NCBI GenBank assembly: GCA_029260735.1
Contig: JAJDCR010000081.1
Span: forward strand, 124,001 to 188,000
DNA: 64,000 bases
Reading direction: 5' to 3'
Origin: Planctomycetota bacterium
GTDB lineage: Bacteria; Planctomycetota; Uabimicrobiia; Uabimicrobiales; Uabimicrobiaceae
Shown: positions 1-8,369 of the stretch, one piece after another
Numbering within the stretch: the first letter of the stretch is position 1
Layout of the letters: the number at the start of each line of letters is the position of its first letter
Translations under genes and position numbers: made by a program
Notes under the pieces: generated by a model
What the model was told of the DNA's origin: nothing
Databases searched by the model: none
What the model saw: only the letters and a program-made list of their open reading frames with translations

Positions 1-521
1 GTTTACAAACTGTCCAAAATAAGTCCATTCCTTTTCTTCAAAAAAAATCTGTCTTTTCTGTAAAAGGAGCTATTCGATCTATTCCTGCAATAGAGGAAGA
101 AACCATATATTTTGGTAGTGACGATAATAGTTTTTATGCTGTTGATATCAACAGTAATCGCCTAAAGTGGTCTTTTCAAAGTGAAGGTAAAATCCGTACC
201 CAAGCGACTATAGATGAGAAGCAAGTTTATTTTGGAAGCCATGACCGAAAAATCTACGCTTTAGACAAAAAAAATGGTTCTCTCGTTTGGCAGAAGAGTC
301 TGAAAGGAAAAGTTACGGCATCTCCTTTAGAATATCAAGGTAAAGTATATGTTGCCAGTATAGCAGGAGATTTTCATGCCATAGACTCTAAAACAGGAAA
401 AAGCCTTTGGCAAGTATCTCTAGGAGGGGGTGTTGTCAGCCGTCCCATCCTTTTCTCAAATAAGATATTTGTTGCTGCCCACGATGGTTTTCTTTACCTT
501 TTTGATGTGGACCCCAAATGA
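1..521 (+). CDS. PQQ-like beta-propeller repeat protein, 5' partial
   Basis: The reading frame is open from the left edge (codons begin at position 3) to the TGA at 519-521, giving about 172 C-terminal residues. It shows four to five repeats of the PQQ-like propeller type: beta strands reading (I/V)YFGS.D or VYVAS, then YA(L/V)D, then a Trp at the blade end (LKWSF, LVWQK, SLWQV). This is the blade signature of PQQ-binding-like/BamB-like propellers, here most likely a binding or scaffold domain. The N-terminus is outside the window, so a fused kinase or signal peptide cannot be excluded. The stop overlaps the ATG of the methyltransferase gene (ATGA), so the two are probably translationally coupled. 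The fold is clear; the function is unknown. Confidence 0.8.
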   Translation, partial: LQTVQNKSIPFLQKKSVFSVKGAIRSIPAIEEETIYFGSDDNSFYAVDINSNRLKWSFQSEGKIRTQATIDEKQVYFGSHDRKIYALDKKNGSLVWQKSLKGKVTASPLEYQGKVYVASIAGDFHAIDSKTGKSLWQVSLGGGVVSRPILFSNKIFVAAHDGFLYLFDVDPK

Positions 522-1675
522 CCCCCAAAGAAATTCATTTTTTAATGAGCCCCAGAGGGCAAAAACTCTTAGATAAAACTCACCAAGAAAAAGACTTAGC
601 AAAACGAATTCGAATTTTACGCAAGGAGATCTCTTCTGATTATGCTGCCCTTGTTTCTCGCCAAGTTCACCTTCAGGGCAAAGCCCAGAGAAAATTTACC
701 CGAGCAAGGGAGATGCTCTTCGACTCTGAGGGATTGGAACAAGCGAGTGCTGAGGTAGTATCCCTTCATGTAGGAGAAAGATACCAAGAATACACAAGTG
801 TCGTTGATCTTACTTGTGGAATGGGAGGAGATGCCTTAGGATTAGCTCAGGCCCAAAGTTTGGCCGTAATGGACATAATGCTGAGTAAAGTAATGCTTTG
901 CCAACATAATCTCTCTGTCTATGGAAAAAATGCGCTTTGCTTAGTTTCTGATGCAACCCTTTGGTTTCCTAGGGGAGCCCAAGCTTACTTTATGGACCCC
1001 GCCAGAAGAATTCAAGGAAAACGAGTAAAACGCTTAGAGGACTCTGTTCCGAGCATAGCTACTCTCCAAAGAGTTTTAAAAGAATCTCCTAATGTAGGAG
1101 TTAAGGTATCTCCTGCTTTGGATTATGAAAAGCTGGATTTAGATTGTGAAATTGAAGTCATTTCCGTAGGCGGAGAGTGCCGAGAGATTATGTTGTGGTT
1201 TGGTGATTTAGCTACCACAAAAAGACGAGCGACTTTACTTCCCCAGAAAGCTTCTCTTTCTTCTGAAAATTTTTCTACTCTTCCCCAAGAAAAAATTTCC
1301 TCTTTCCTATACCAAGTCGAGAAAGCAGCTTTGCGAGCCAAATTATTAGATGTTTTAGCTTCAAACTTTGAGCTAGCTTCTATCGATCCTACTTTAGGAT
1401 ATTTAACCGGAGAGAAAGTAGTTTCCTCTCCTTGGCTAACTCCCTACCGCGTTTGCCATGTAATGCCTTTTTCGGAAAAGAAAGTACGGCAAGAACTTCG
1501 TAAGCGAGAAGCAGGAAAACTTTCTGTCAAGTCAAAAGGGTTCGTCCGAGAACCTCTTTGGTGGGAAAAGCGTTTGCAAGTTCCTGGAAAAAACTCTTGC
1601 ACTCTTTTCCTTTTCCGAGTATCTGGTTCTCCTTTGGCTGTTTTTACTCAGCCAGTATCTCAGGAATTATCATGA
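518..1675 (+). CDS. class I SAM-dependent methyltransferase with THUMP-like C-terminus
   Basis: This 385-residue protein has a helical N-terminus (about 1-90). A Rossmann methyltransferase core follows, with motif I VVDLTCGMGGD at 95-105 and a DPAR motif (YFMDPARR, 157-164) in the motif IV position. That pattern matches the THUMP-like-domain methyltransferases annotated as putative RNA methyltransferases. Residues from about 290 (YLTGEKVVSSPW) to the end resemble the THUMP-like C-terminal domain of this family. The substrate cannot be read from sequence; RNA is the likely guess. The start is fixed by the ATGA overlap with the upstream gene, and the stop overlaps the next ATG the same way, so three genes form a tight operon. 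Confidence 0.8.
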   Translation: MTPKEIHFLMSPRGQKLLDKTHQEKDLAKRIRILRKEISSDYAALVSRQVHLQGKAQRKFTRAREMLFDSEGLEQASAEVVSLHVGERYQEYTSVVDLTCGMGGDALGLAQAQSLAVMDIMLSKVMLCQHNLSVYGKNALCLVSDATLWFPRGAQAYFMDPARRIQGKRVKRLEDSVPSIATLQRVLKESPNVGVKVSPALDYEKLDLDCEIEVISVGGECREIMLWFGDLATTKRRATLLPQKASLSSENFSTLPQEKISSFLYQVEKAALRAKLLDVLASNFELASIDPTLGYLTGEKVVSSPWLTPYRVCHVMPFSEKKVRQELRKREAGKLSVKSKGFVREPLWWEKRLQVPGKNSCTLFLFRVSGSPLAVFTQPVSQELS

Positions 1676-3000
1676 AATATAAAGTGGCTTTTCATGCGAG
1701 TCGAGGCCCTGAGCAAGGAAACAAATGGCACTTTTCCTTCAGTTCAACAAATACAGTTGTTATAGGAAGATTGCCAGGTTGCCATCTATTACTGAACGAT
1801 CCCAAAGTATCTCAAAGCCATTGCTTACTACAAGTACAAAAAGACCAACTTTGTATTATTGACATGGGAAGTAAATGGGGAACACAGCTCAACGGCGCAG
1901 TACTTCAAGACGTACAAGGTCTTTCTGATGGTGATATTTTAGAGTTGGGACAAAGTACCTTAAAAGTTGAGTTCCTTCATCCAAAAGGATATAGAGTCAC
2001 GGATTCTCCCGATCACTCTTCTAATCAAGGCGCAGAAGAGGACAGTAAAATCCTCGCCACGAAAAAACAAGAAGAATCCCAAGACAAAGAAGAGAGCTCA
2101 AACTGCTTGACTCCCCCTACTCAGGTAAGCCACCCCATAGATCGCAGGATGAGTGAAACCACAAAACGAAAAGAAGAGTTTCCAGGACATAAAGACATCT
2201 CTCTAGCTCGTCCTTGCTTTCTCTGTCCTGAAGAAGCTCCCCTCTCTGCCTCACCTCTGGGATATTTCTTTTGCTCTAAGTGCCGCCCACTCTCCCAATT
2301 TATTGATAAAACTCTAACTCTTCGCTATAGCTTTATTGATATTTTTCGCAAAGATAACTTAGGAGGCGTTGTTTTTTTAGTCCAGTTTCAAGAGAAAAGA
2401 AAGCTACTCTACATTTCCCGAACACCTACCTCCCAAATCCCTAAAAATATTTGGAATCAACTAGAGCTAGCTCAAAGGCATTCCATCAAGAATGTTTGGC
2501 CAATTGAAGAAATTGTCCGAGGAGAGTATTTAAGTATACGTATGCCCTTTAGCCCAGGAGAATTTCTCTCTCTAGAACTAGTTTCTCGCTTGTCTTTAAA
2601 AGAAGTTCTCCAGATAGGCGTGACCATAGCTAAATCCTTAGAAGAAAATCACAGCCCAGAAACGTCCTATCCATTAGTGAAATTTTCTTCTATATACTAC
2701 CGCTATGATGGACAGGTTATCTTTTTTGGTTATGGACTACCTAACTTTGGACCCTCCAAAGATAACTCATTTCAAGAAAGTTTGTTCTCTTTTCAAAGTT
2801 TACTCCGGGAGATATTTATCTATAGAGGAGACATTGTTCTCCCTAAAAAATTCTCTGAAGAAGGAGAAGAGGAGGAAAAAGGCAGGAACATTATAGAGCA
2901 ATTCATCTTGGACTTAGTGGATGAGAACTCTTTAGGAAAAAGATTTACAGAGGAGACTTGGGTAGATTTTTTGTTGATGGGGTGTTCTTTGTTAGATTGA
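1672..3000 (+). CDS. FHA domain protein with zinc-knuckle motif and kinase-like C-terminal region
   Basis: The protein has 442 residues from the ATG at 1672, chosen because it overlaps the upstream stop as ATGA; an upstream in-frame ATG at 1558 lies inside the methyltransferase gene. Residues 20-105 are an FHA phosphothreonine-recognition domain with GR (32-33), SxxH (47-50) and GTxxNG (70-75) all present. A charged linker (110-180) is followed by two CxxC-type pairs (about 183-205) that could bind zinc. The C-terminal 230 residues have a layout faintly like a degenerate protein kinase fold, but no HRD or DFG is visible. It probably reads Thr phosphorylation made by one of the many Ser/Thr kinases. 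A 9-bp tandem repeat starts at the base after its stop codon. Confidence 0.75.
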   Translation: MKYKVAFHASRGPEQGNKWHFSFSSTNTVVIGRLPGCHLLLNDPKVSQSHCLLQVQKDQLCIIDMGSKWGTQLNGAVLQDVQGLSDGDILELGQSTLKVEFLHPKGYRVTDSPDHSSNQGAEEDSKILATKKQEESQDKEESSNCLTPPTQVSHPIDRRMSETTKRKEEFPGHKDISLARPCFLCPEEAPLSASPLGYFFCSKCRPLSQFIDKTLTLRYSFIDIFRKDNLGGVVFLVQFQEKRKLLYISRTPTSQIPKNIWNQLELAQRHSIKNVWPIEEIVRGEYLSIRMPFSPGEFLSLELVSRLSLKEVLQIGVTIAKSLEENHSPETSYPLVKFSSIYYRYDGQVIFFGYGLPNFGPSKDNSFQESLFSFQSLLREIFIYRGDIVLPKKFSEEGEEEEKGRNIIEQFILDLVDENSLGKRFTEETWVDFLLMGCSLLD

Positions 3001-3111
3001 GAGAAATGAGAGAAATGAGAGAAATGAGAGAAATGAGAGAAATGAGAGAAATGAGAGAAATGAGAGAAATGAGAGAAATGAGAGAAATGAGAGAAATGAG
3101 AGAAATGAGAG
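3001..3111. repeat. 9-bp tandem repeat, 12 perfect copies
   Basis: The unit GAGAAATGA is repeated 12 times without error from 3001 to 3108, followed by a partial GAG. It begins immediately after the TGA of the FHA gene. Because the unit is a multiple of three, one frame would encode (Met-Arg-Glu)n, but no credible gene uses it. Slippage would change length without shifting a frame. Confidence 0.95.
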
Positions 3112-3138
3112 TAGGGATAAGAGATGTGTCACAAATAA

Positions 3139-3166
3139 AAAAAGAGCGAAAAATCGCTCTTTTTTT
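3139..3166. terminator. bidirectional intrinsic terminator
   Basis: The stem AAAGAGCGA/TCGCTCTTT (3141-3149 with 3154-3162) has a 4-base loop, flanked by A-rich sequence on the left and a T-run on the right. It lies between convergent genes (the FHA operon on + and the protease on -) and can serve both. Confidence 0.8.
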
Positions 3167-3194
3167 ATTTATTCGTAATTCAGATAACAGGTTT

Positions 3195-4205
3195 CTATTT
3201 TTTAGAAAACCTAAGAAAACCTATCATAGCCAGAAACATAAGTGCCAAAGAGTTAGGTTCTGGAATAACTGCATTTGCGAACACTATACTATCAATAAAA
3301 TCTAATCCCTGAGAAACTCTACTGTCAACACTGACTTCACCAAAACTAGTTTGAATTCCTGCAACAAGGTCCGCACCGGCAGCTTCTGGAATCGTAAAGC
3401 CATAAGAAGTGACTCCTGCGATTTGACCGTTAATGAAAGTCGGTCCTCCCGAATCTCCAGGAGCAGCAGCAACTTCATCTACTCCAAACCCTAAATCACC
3501 CGCCGAGACAGGATTACTGGTAAAAAAAATGTTGTTTGCTTCTGTTCCATTATCAAAGTCATAAATCAGTTGGCGATCAGGAGCTTGGATAAACCCATCA
3601 TTGATAGCGTTGGCTATACTAGTTGCTCCGATAAAAGCTAAATCTAACATGGTCACTTCATAGCGGTTAAGTCCTGCTCGTTTTGTTCCCGAGGTTCCTG
3701 ATATAGCTCCTGTTGTTCCGATACCGGCGTTTCCGTACCCAACCTTAACGGAATCCTGAAGGAGTTCATCGGTTTGACGAAAAAGTTCGTATCGAGGAAT
3801 ATTAGCGGGAGCGGCAGAAATTAACTCTAAAATGGCATAGTCATTGCCCACAAAAGCATTTCCGTTCCAGAGAGGGTGGGCAAAAAAATTGGCCACGCTA
3901 AGAGTGACATTAGGACCAACTAATTCAAACTTAGCAGTTGCAGATGTAATATCAATATTACCATTATCATCTGTGATACAATGAGCCGCTGTCAAAATAT
4001 GGGTGTCAGAGATAAGAGAGCCTGAACAACGAGTAGCCCCGTTGAGGATAATATCGGCTACCCCGTCGACGTTGATTCCAAAAGCTGTTACTCCCGGAGT
4101 AGTGGTATGGGAACCTGAAAAATCAGAGGTCACCAAAGCCCAGTTGTTGGGAGAAAATAGCAATGTCAGCAGTGCTCCCCAAAGAAGTATTTTATTTATT
4201 TTCAT
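3195..4205 (-). CDS. secreted trypsin-like serine protease with PEP-CTERM sorting signal
   Basis: This 336-residue S1-family protease has an N-terminal signal peptide (1-23) and the triad His75 (TAAHC), Asp122 (NDYAIL) and Ser252 (GDSGGP). The C-terminus (313-336) is a PEP-CTERM signal: VIPEP, a hydrophobic helix, then a basic tail ending FSKK. Proteins with this tail are exported and processed by an exosortase in diderms that make exopolysaccharide. No exosortase gene lies in the window. The gene stands alone, converging on the FHA operon and divergent from the secreted protein at 4634. A typical family member in domain order and length apart from the sorting tail. Confidence 0.88.
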   Translation of the reverse strand: MKINKILLWGALLTLLFSPNNWALVTSDFSGSHTTTPGVTAFGINVDGVADIILNGATRCSGSLISDTHILTAAHCITDDNGNIDITSATAKFELVGPNVTLSVANFFAHPLWNGNAFVGNDYAILELISAAPANIPRYELFRQTDELLQDSVKVGYGNAGIGTTGAISGTSGTKRAGLNRYEVTMLDLAFIGATSIANAINDGFIQAPDRQLIYDFDNGTEANNIFFTSNPVSAGDLGFGVDEVAAAPGDSGGPTFINGQIAGVTSYGFTIPEAAGADLVAGIQTSFGEVSVDSRVSQGLDFIDSIVFANAVIPEPNSLALMFLAMIGFLRFSKK

Positions 4206-4633
4206 TAGCCCCTACTTTCTAATAAACTCCATCATTTGTAGAATCGTGAGTTGCTTGTTCGTGAATGTGAAATATTTCGAATAAATTTATTTTTTCTATT
4301 TGACTTAAGTCTAGAAAAACAGGCAAAATTACAGAAAGATAAAATGTTTTTGTCCTTCTCCAGAAAGACCCTTTTTTTTACTCTTAAATATTCCGTCTTT
4401 TATAACTAGTCACTATATCCCACAAAATAGCATTTAATTTTTATATATATTACCTCTTAGAGAGGAGAAGTACAAGTATTTTTTGGGAATTTTGAAATAA
4501 TTTCATTAAAATATTTCAAAATTATATTTTTTTTAGGAACTTTTCTTCTTCTAAAGCAACTTAACTTAGTAAAACGTAAACTTTCCGCGAAAATGTACCG
4601 GATTTCAAATAAAACTTTCACAACGGAGTAAAC
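4206..4633. other. AT-rich divergent intergenic region
   Basis: These 428 bases separate the divergent protease (-) and the gene at 4634 (+), so promoters for both must lie here. The region is very AT-rich and holds short palindromes (for example GACTTAAGTC near 4303), but no convincing paired -35/-10 boxes stood out. A Shine-Dalgarno-like CGGAG precedes the ATG at 4634. No ORF worth keeping. Confidence 0.5.
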
Positions 4634-6028
4634 ATGAAAAAAATCTTTCCCATTCTTTTGTGTGGTTTCCTGGCCATAGGTCAAATCACTGCTCAAGACC
4701 AAGAAATGCAAAACTACTACGAACACCAGAAGGTCATCGAAAAAACCGCTGACATGGTAAATAATTCAAAAGCTACTTCATTGGTAAATGCCCATGGAAT
4801 GAATATTGTCAATGTTACTTGGGAAGACACTGGCCGCTATAAAGGCTCATCTGTAGGGCCTAACATTAGTGATGTAACTATACAAGTACAAACAATGAAC
4901 CCAAAAGATGAGAGTTTTCAACTCACCTGTATGCCCGTCATCCGCTACCCTAACTTTTCTGATAAAACAGCGGACTTGTCTCCCAATGACTTTTTTCTTT
5001 TGGTTGGCAACGAAAAAGGAGAGACTGCTCATCAAGTAAGCTTAACAGAATACCTAGATAATTTTCGAGCTTACTTATCGCAACCTAGCAGTTGGAAAGG
5101 AAAAGAAAAATCTCTTTTAGCCGCTCGTGACAGCCATGTTCTTGTTAGCGCTCAAGCTTGTTTTCTCCCCATTGCCAAAGGAGAAAAAGCCGAATTCAAC
5201 CCGGTTATTTTTAACTACCAATCTTCCCAAGAAAATCCGGCAGTGCTTACTATTTTAGCTACTCGAGAAGGTACCAGTGCCACGATTATCGACAATGTTC
5301 GAGATGGTTTTCCCGCGGGTCCCACCTGGGGACAACGCTTGTTCTATAATAAAAAGGGAGAGCGAGCTGTTCTCACAGGACAACGTTTAAGTGACTTCAA
5401 AAAAGAAGTTTCCAGTAACTTGGAAAAAAACAACTCCACCCAACCAGTCGTTAAAGCAAATGACGAAAGTGGTTTAAACATGGTTCTTCTCATCCAAGTC
5501 CCCCTTAAGCACAAAGCAATAGAGAAATACTATCTAGAAGATATGCCCACAGATGAGTTTTATGACTCTGTCGAAATGGCCGCAGAGGAAGATAGTGATG
5601 TCGAAGAAGCTGTTATTGGGACAGGACGAGTAGAAGGGCCTTTTACAGAAGTGGATAACTTAGAAATAGAAAGAGACTCCCGCTTTCCCGTTCGAGTTAC
5701 CGTTCAATTCTACAAAGCCACAAGCAACGGAGTTGTTTCCACTAAAGATATTCTTGAGATCCGCCAGCAAATTGACAAAGTTTACAAAAATGCTGACTAC
5801 GTAGGTAGCTTAGTCACAGAAGGAGAAACGGGTCGTCCTACCGAATACGAAGGAGAAAAATTTGAGCCACCCATGTGGTGGAATCAATTTTGGGAACGTC
5901 ACCAAAAAAACACCCAACAAACCCCAGAGCAAACTATTGCCATGCTAAAAAAACTCTATGGCAAAGCCTGGGTTCGAATGGCCGAAAGCGAGGATAAATT
6001 CACCGAAGCTGTTCAACTAGCACAATAA
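4634..6028 (+). CDS. secreted protein of unknown function
   Basis: The 464-residue product starts with a clear signal peptide (lysines, hydrophobic core, cleavage near ITAQ-D at 20-22). The mature part is mixed alpha/beta, rich in acidic residues around 310-330 (EEDSDVEEA) and ends in a helical stretch. I do not recognise a family. The start ATG is preceded by CGGAG at good spacing. It is monocistronic: a divergent promoter region lies upstream and a very long hairpin follows its stop. The expected location is the periplasm or outside. Confidence 0.7.
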   Translation: MKKIFPILLCGFLAIGQITAQDQEMQNYYEHQKVIEKTADMVNNSKATSLVNAHGMNIVNVTWEDTGRYKGSSVGPNISDVTIQVQTMNPKDESFQLTCMPVIRYPNFSDKTADLSPNDFFLLVGNEKGETAHQVSLTEYLDNFRAYLSQPSSWKGKEKSLLAARDSHVLVSAQACFLPIAKGEKAEFNPVIFNYQSSQENPAVLTILATREGTSATIIDNVRDGFPAGPTWGQRLFYNKKGERAVLTGQRLSDFKKEVSSNLEKNNSTQPVVKANDESGLNMVLLIQVPLKHKAIEKYYLEDMPTDEFYDSVEMAAEEDSDVEEAVIGTGRVEGPFTEVDNLEIERDSRFPVRVTVQFYKATSNGVVSTKDILEIRQQIDKVYKNADYVGSLVTEGETGRPTEYEGEKFEPPMWWNQFWERHQKNTQQTPEQTIAMLKKLYGKAWVRMAESEDKFTEAVQLAQ

Positions 6029-6030
6029 AA

Positions 6031-6096
6031 TATAAAATGGAGGGCTCTAAAGAATTTCACAAAATTTGTGAAACCTTTAGAGCCCTCCATTTTATA
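6031..6096. terminator. 66-nt near-perfect hairpin after the secreted-protein gene
   Basis: Bases 6031-6052 and 6075-6096 are perfect 22-base inverted repeats (TATAAAATGG...). The 22-base interior carries a second 8-bp stem (TTTCACAA with TTGTGAAA). The structure sits 2 bases after the stop codon. It could terminate transcription from either side, but the stem is far longer than a usual intrinsic terminator and there is no clean T-run. Confidence 0.65.
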
Positions 6097-6175
6097 ACTT
6101 TTGAATACCAATACCGGAAAACTTTTTTTTGTTATATAAGGTGAAAGTCTATTTTGAAAACTTTTGTTTTCTCGC

Positions 6176-6778
6176 CTATCCTTTTGTTAGATAATAGGGA
6201 AAGTCTACTCCGGAGACTTGGGCTTCTTTTTTCTCGAAGATTTTTTGTTGTTCTTCGGTGAGCTTAGCGTAGGCGGCTTCGGTTAGAAGAATCTCTCTTC
6301 CTTCGGCGGTGTCTTCTCCCAGTTTAGAAGCTAAGTTCATTTCATCTCCAAAACACCCATCGGAAGTTCCCGAGCGTAAAACCAAGCCATAACCAATTCC
6401 GATGCAAACCTGAAAAGGTTCGTCTCCCATCAACATCAGTCCATTTTCCCTCAAAGCTCGGTTTGCCTCCAAAGACGCTTCCAACGCCTGGCGAGGAGAA
6501 TCGAATTCAGCATATATATTATCTGCCTCGTAACGATACGTATTACAAGAATGCTCATGAAAAATAGGACGAATGATATCGCGCATTTGGACAATACAAG
6601 TTAAAAAATGAAGAATCCCTTTTTCGCGCGTCACCCGAGTAAAACCAGAAGAATCTAGAACAACCAGCGCTTGCATCACTCCATACTCTTCCCAAAGTTC
6701 ATTTTCTCTCATTTTCGGATTAATTCCACTTATAGTGAGTTGACGAATGGCTGTGAATAGATCTTTTTTATGATTCAT
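6176..6778 (-). CDS. small class III nucleotide cyclase-like domain protein
   Basis: The protein has 200 residues if translation begins at the ATG at 6778, which has GGGAG just upstream; an ATG six codons earlier (6796) lacks one. The core is an adenylate/guanylate cyclase homology domain: first metal-site Asp in LDSSGFT, second Asp in YRYEADNIYAEF, and a GIGYG...DEMNLASKLGE segment matching the catalytic-domain end. Both metal Asp residues appear kept, but the usual Lys of the KxxGD motif is replaced (EAD), so activity is uncertain. No sensor domain is attached, which is unusual. It could be a true cyclase or a regulatory relic. Confidence 0.7.
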   Translation of the reverse strand: MNHKKDLFTAIRQLTISGINPKMRENELWEEYGVMQALVVLDSSGFTRVTREKGILHFLTCIVQMRDIIRPIFHEHSCNTYRYEADNIYAEFDSPRQALEASLEANRALRENGLMLMGDEPFQVCIGIGYGLVLRSGTSDGCFGDEMNLASKLGEDTAEGREILLTEAAYAKLTEEQQKIFEKKEAQVSGVDFPYYLTKG

Positions 6779-6945
6779 GATCTCCCTTTCCCTCATAAAT
6801 AAATACCAAGCAAAATCAGTAATTTGAAATATTATAAGAATTTCAGGGAGAAATTCAAAATTTTTTTCGATGAAATACTCAAAACCCGATATAATTTAAG
6901 AAAAAGGAGTGCCGCAAAGTAAATTTGGTCAGCGATGTAATGTAA

Positions 6946-6988
6946 GGACAACTACGAGGGCCGTTCGCAAGGACCCTCGTGGTTGTCC
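6946..6988. repeat. REP-like palindrome
   Basis: Fifteen bases at 6946-6960 (GGACAACTACGAGGG) pair with 6974-6988 with one mismatch (G-T wobble), around a 13-base loop. The 265-base gap it occupies (6779-7043) holds nothing else. A related but more degenerate hairpin with the same lead-in (cgatgta.gta/gGGAC) lies at 22355-22411. Confidence 0.75.
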
Positions 6989-7043
6989 GTTACGCCGGGC
7001 AAAACCTAGTTTCCAAGAAAACCTAATCTGACTTTTCTTTATC

Positions 7044-8369
7044 TCAGGTTATTTCCTGCATCTTCCCAAACAACTCATCCTTCATCTTTCCTCCCGGCAT
7101 TAATTCATACACATGCGAGTACATCTCTTTCAGAAAAGAAAGATCTATCTCAAGGGAGATATCTTCTCGAAGTTGGCTGAGTTTTTTTATCGCTTTAGCC
7201 CATTGCTTTTTTAGAAGCAGTTCTTCTATTTTTTTGCGGATGTTTTCTTGGAAGAGTTCTTGGGCGGCTTGGTTGTTGGGATCTACTTCACAGATATACT
7301 GGACGATGGGCTCTAGAATAGACTGGTGGTACTCGGCGCGGATTTTATCTCTTTGGTAAAAGTACCGTTGGTGAAACTGGGTTCCGATGAAAAGAACGAC
7401 ATCCGCAAGGAGACGGAAGCGTATTTTTTGGAGAGTTTTTTCTTTGGCTTTGCCGGCAAAAATCTCTTCCTGTCGTTTTTGGGCCATTTCCCAAAAAAGA
7501 GGGTTTTGAATAAACTTTAGCCACAGAGGGAGAGATTTTTTCCAGGCCTTATCGGCTTTTTTGAAGATCTTTTTTTGCTCCCACAGAATGGCTTTTTGGT
7601 GGGAGAAAATCGCTTCATCGTGGATTTGAAGTATTTTTTCGTTTCCCAGATGAGCCCAAGAAGAAGCAAGAGGAGAGAGAATTTCATACCACATTCTCTG
7701 CGGTGCCTTAACTAGAATATCTTTCGCTTGCTGAACGTCTTGGAATGTTTGCTCTTCTCTGGTGTAGGTAAACTGTATTTGGCGACAGGCTTCTTTTATT
7801 TCTAAAAGAGAGAAGTGGAGGGGGATTTGTAAGGTGGCAAAAGGATCTAGTCTTAGATAGGGGTTACTCAGTTCCCACTTTTCTTCTTTTTCCTGGGCTA
7901 ATTCCGCCATTATTTGAATACTCGGAGGAACCGTTATTTCTTTTTGGCAGCGGAAACAAGTTAGTTTTTCCTCTGCTCGATCCGCTTTGACAATGTGAAG
8001 TTGTCCGCAAAAGCAGGAAAATTTTAGGGGAGTTTTTTTGTCTTCGCTTAAGGGGCTAGGGACAGTCCAAACTTTATGGCATCCGGGGCAACGTCCTTTT
8101 TGTCCGGCGCATTCTTTTCGAGAGGTTAATATTTTACCACAAGTACATGCCATGCGGATGTACTCAGGAGGAATACCTACTTTGTGAATTTTACTGCAAC
8201 TTAGGCATCTTACCCAGCCTACTTTTATCCCTTGAGGAATATCAATTTGTTGCTCGCATTGACAAGAGAAACTAGCTTGTAAAGGAGATTTTAAAGAGTC
8301 TATTGAACCCAAGCGGGGAAGTCTTTGAGTCGAGAATAAAGGTTTTTTGGGAGGTAGTTCTTTCATCAT
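7044..8369 (-). CDS. multi-zinc-ribbon protein with J-domain-like segment
   Basis: There are 441 residues from the ATG at 8369, which overlaps the upstream stop as TAATG (a second ATG follows directly); four further upstream codons would lie inside the previous gene. The first 150 residues hold three to four Cys pairs of the CxC/CxxC type (about 35-140), spaced as repeated zinc ribbons and partly degenerate. Residues about 170-235 (LDPFATLQIP..., ending MWYEIL) resemble a divergent DnaJ domain, but I do not see the HPD motif. The rest is alpha-helical, TPR-like. It is the last gene of a three-gene operon with two lipoproteins. Function unknown; a protein-interaction role is likely. Confidence 0.65.
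   Translation of the reverse strand: MMKELPPKKPLFSTQRLPRLGSIDSLKSPLQASFSCQCEQQIDIPQGIKVGWVRCLSCSKIHKVGIPPEYIRMACTCGKILTSRKECAGQKGRCPGCHKVWTVPSPLSEDKKTPLKFSCFCGQLHIVKADRAEEKLTCFRCQKEITVPPSIQIMAELAQEKEEKWELSNPYLRLDPFATLQIPLHFSLLEIKEACRQIQFTYTREEQTFQDVQQAKDILVKAPQRMWYEILSPLASSWAHLGNEKILQIHDEAIFSHQKAILWEQKKIFKKADKAWKKSLPLWLKFIQNPLFWEMAQKRQEEIFAGKAKEKTLQKIRFRLLADVVLFIGTQFHQRYFYQRDKIRAEYHQSILEPIVQYICEVDPNNQAAQELFQENIRKKIEELLLKKQWAKAIKKLSQLREDISLEIDLSFLKEMYSHVYELMPGGKMKDELFGKMQEIT

Noticed and set aside
3001..3108. Possible CRISPR array
   Set aside because: The unit is a 9-mer without spacers; no cas gene is present anywhere in the window.
2958..3305. 115-residue + strand ORF containing (Met-Arg-Glu) repeats
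   Set aside because: It is only the 9-bp tandem repeat read in one frame, overlapping the FHA gene at its front and running through a terminator and into the antisense of the protease.
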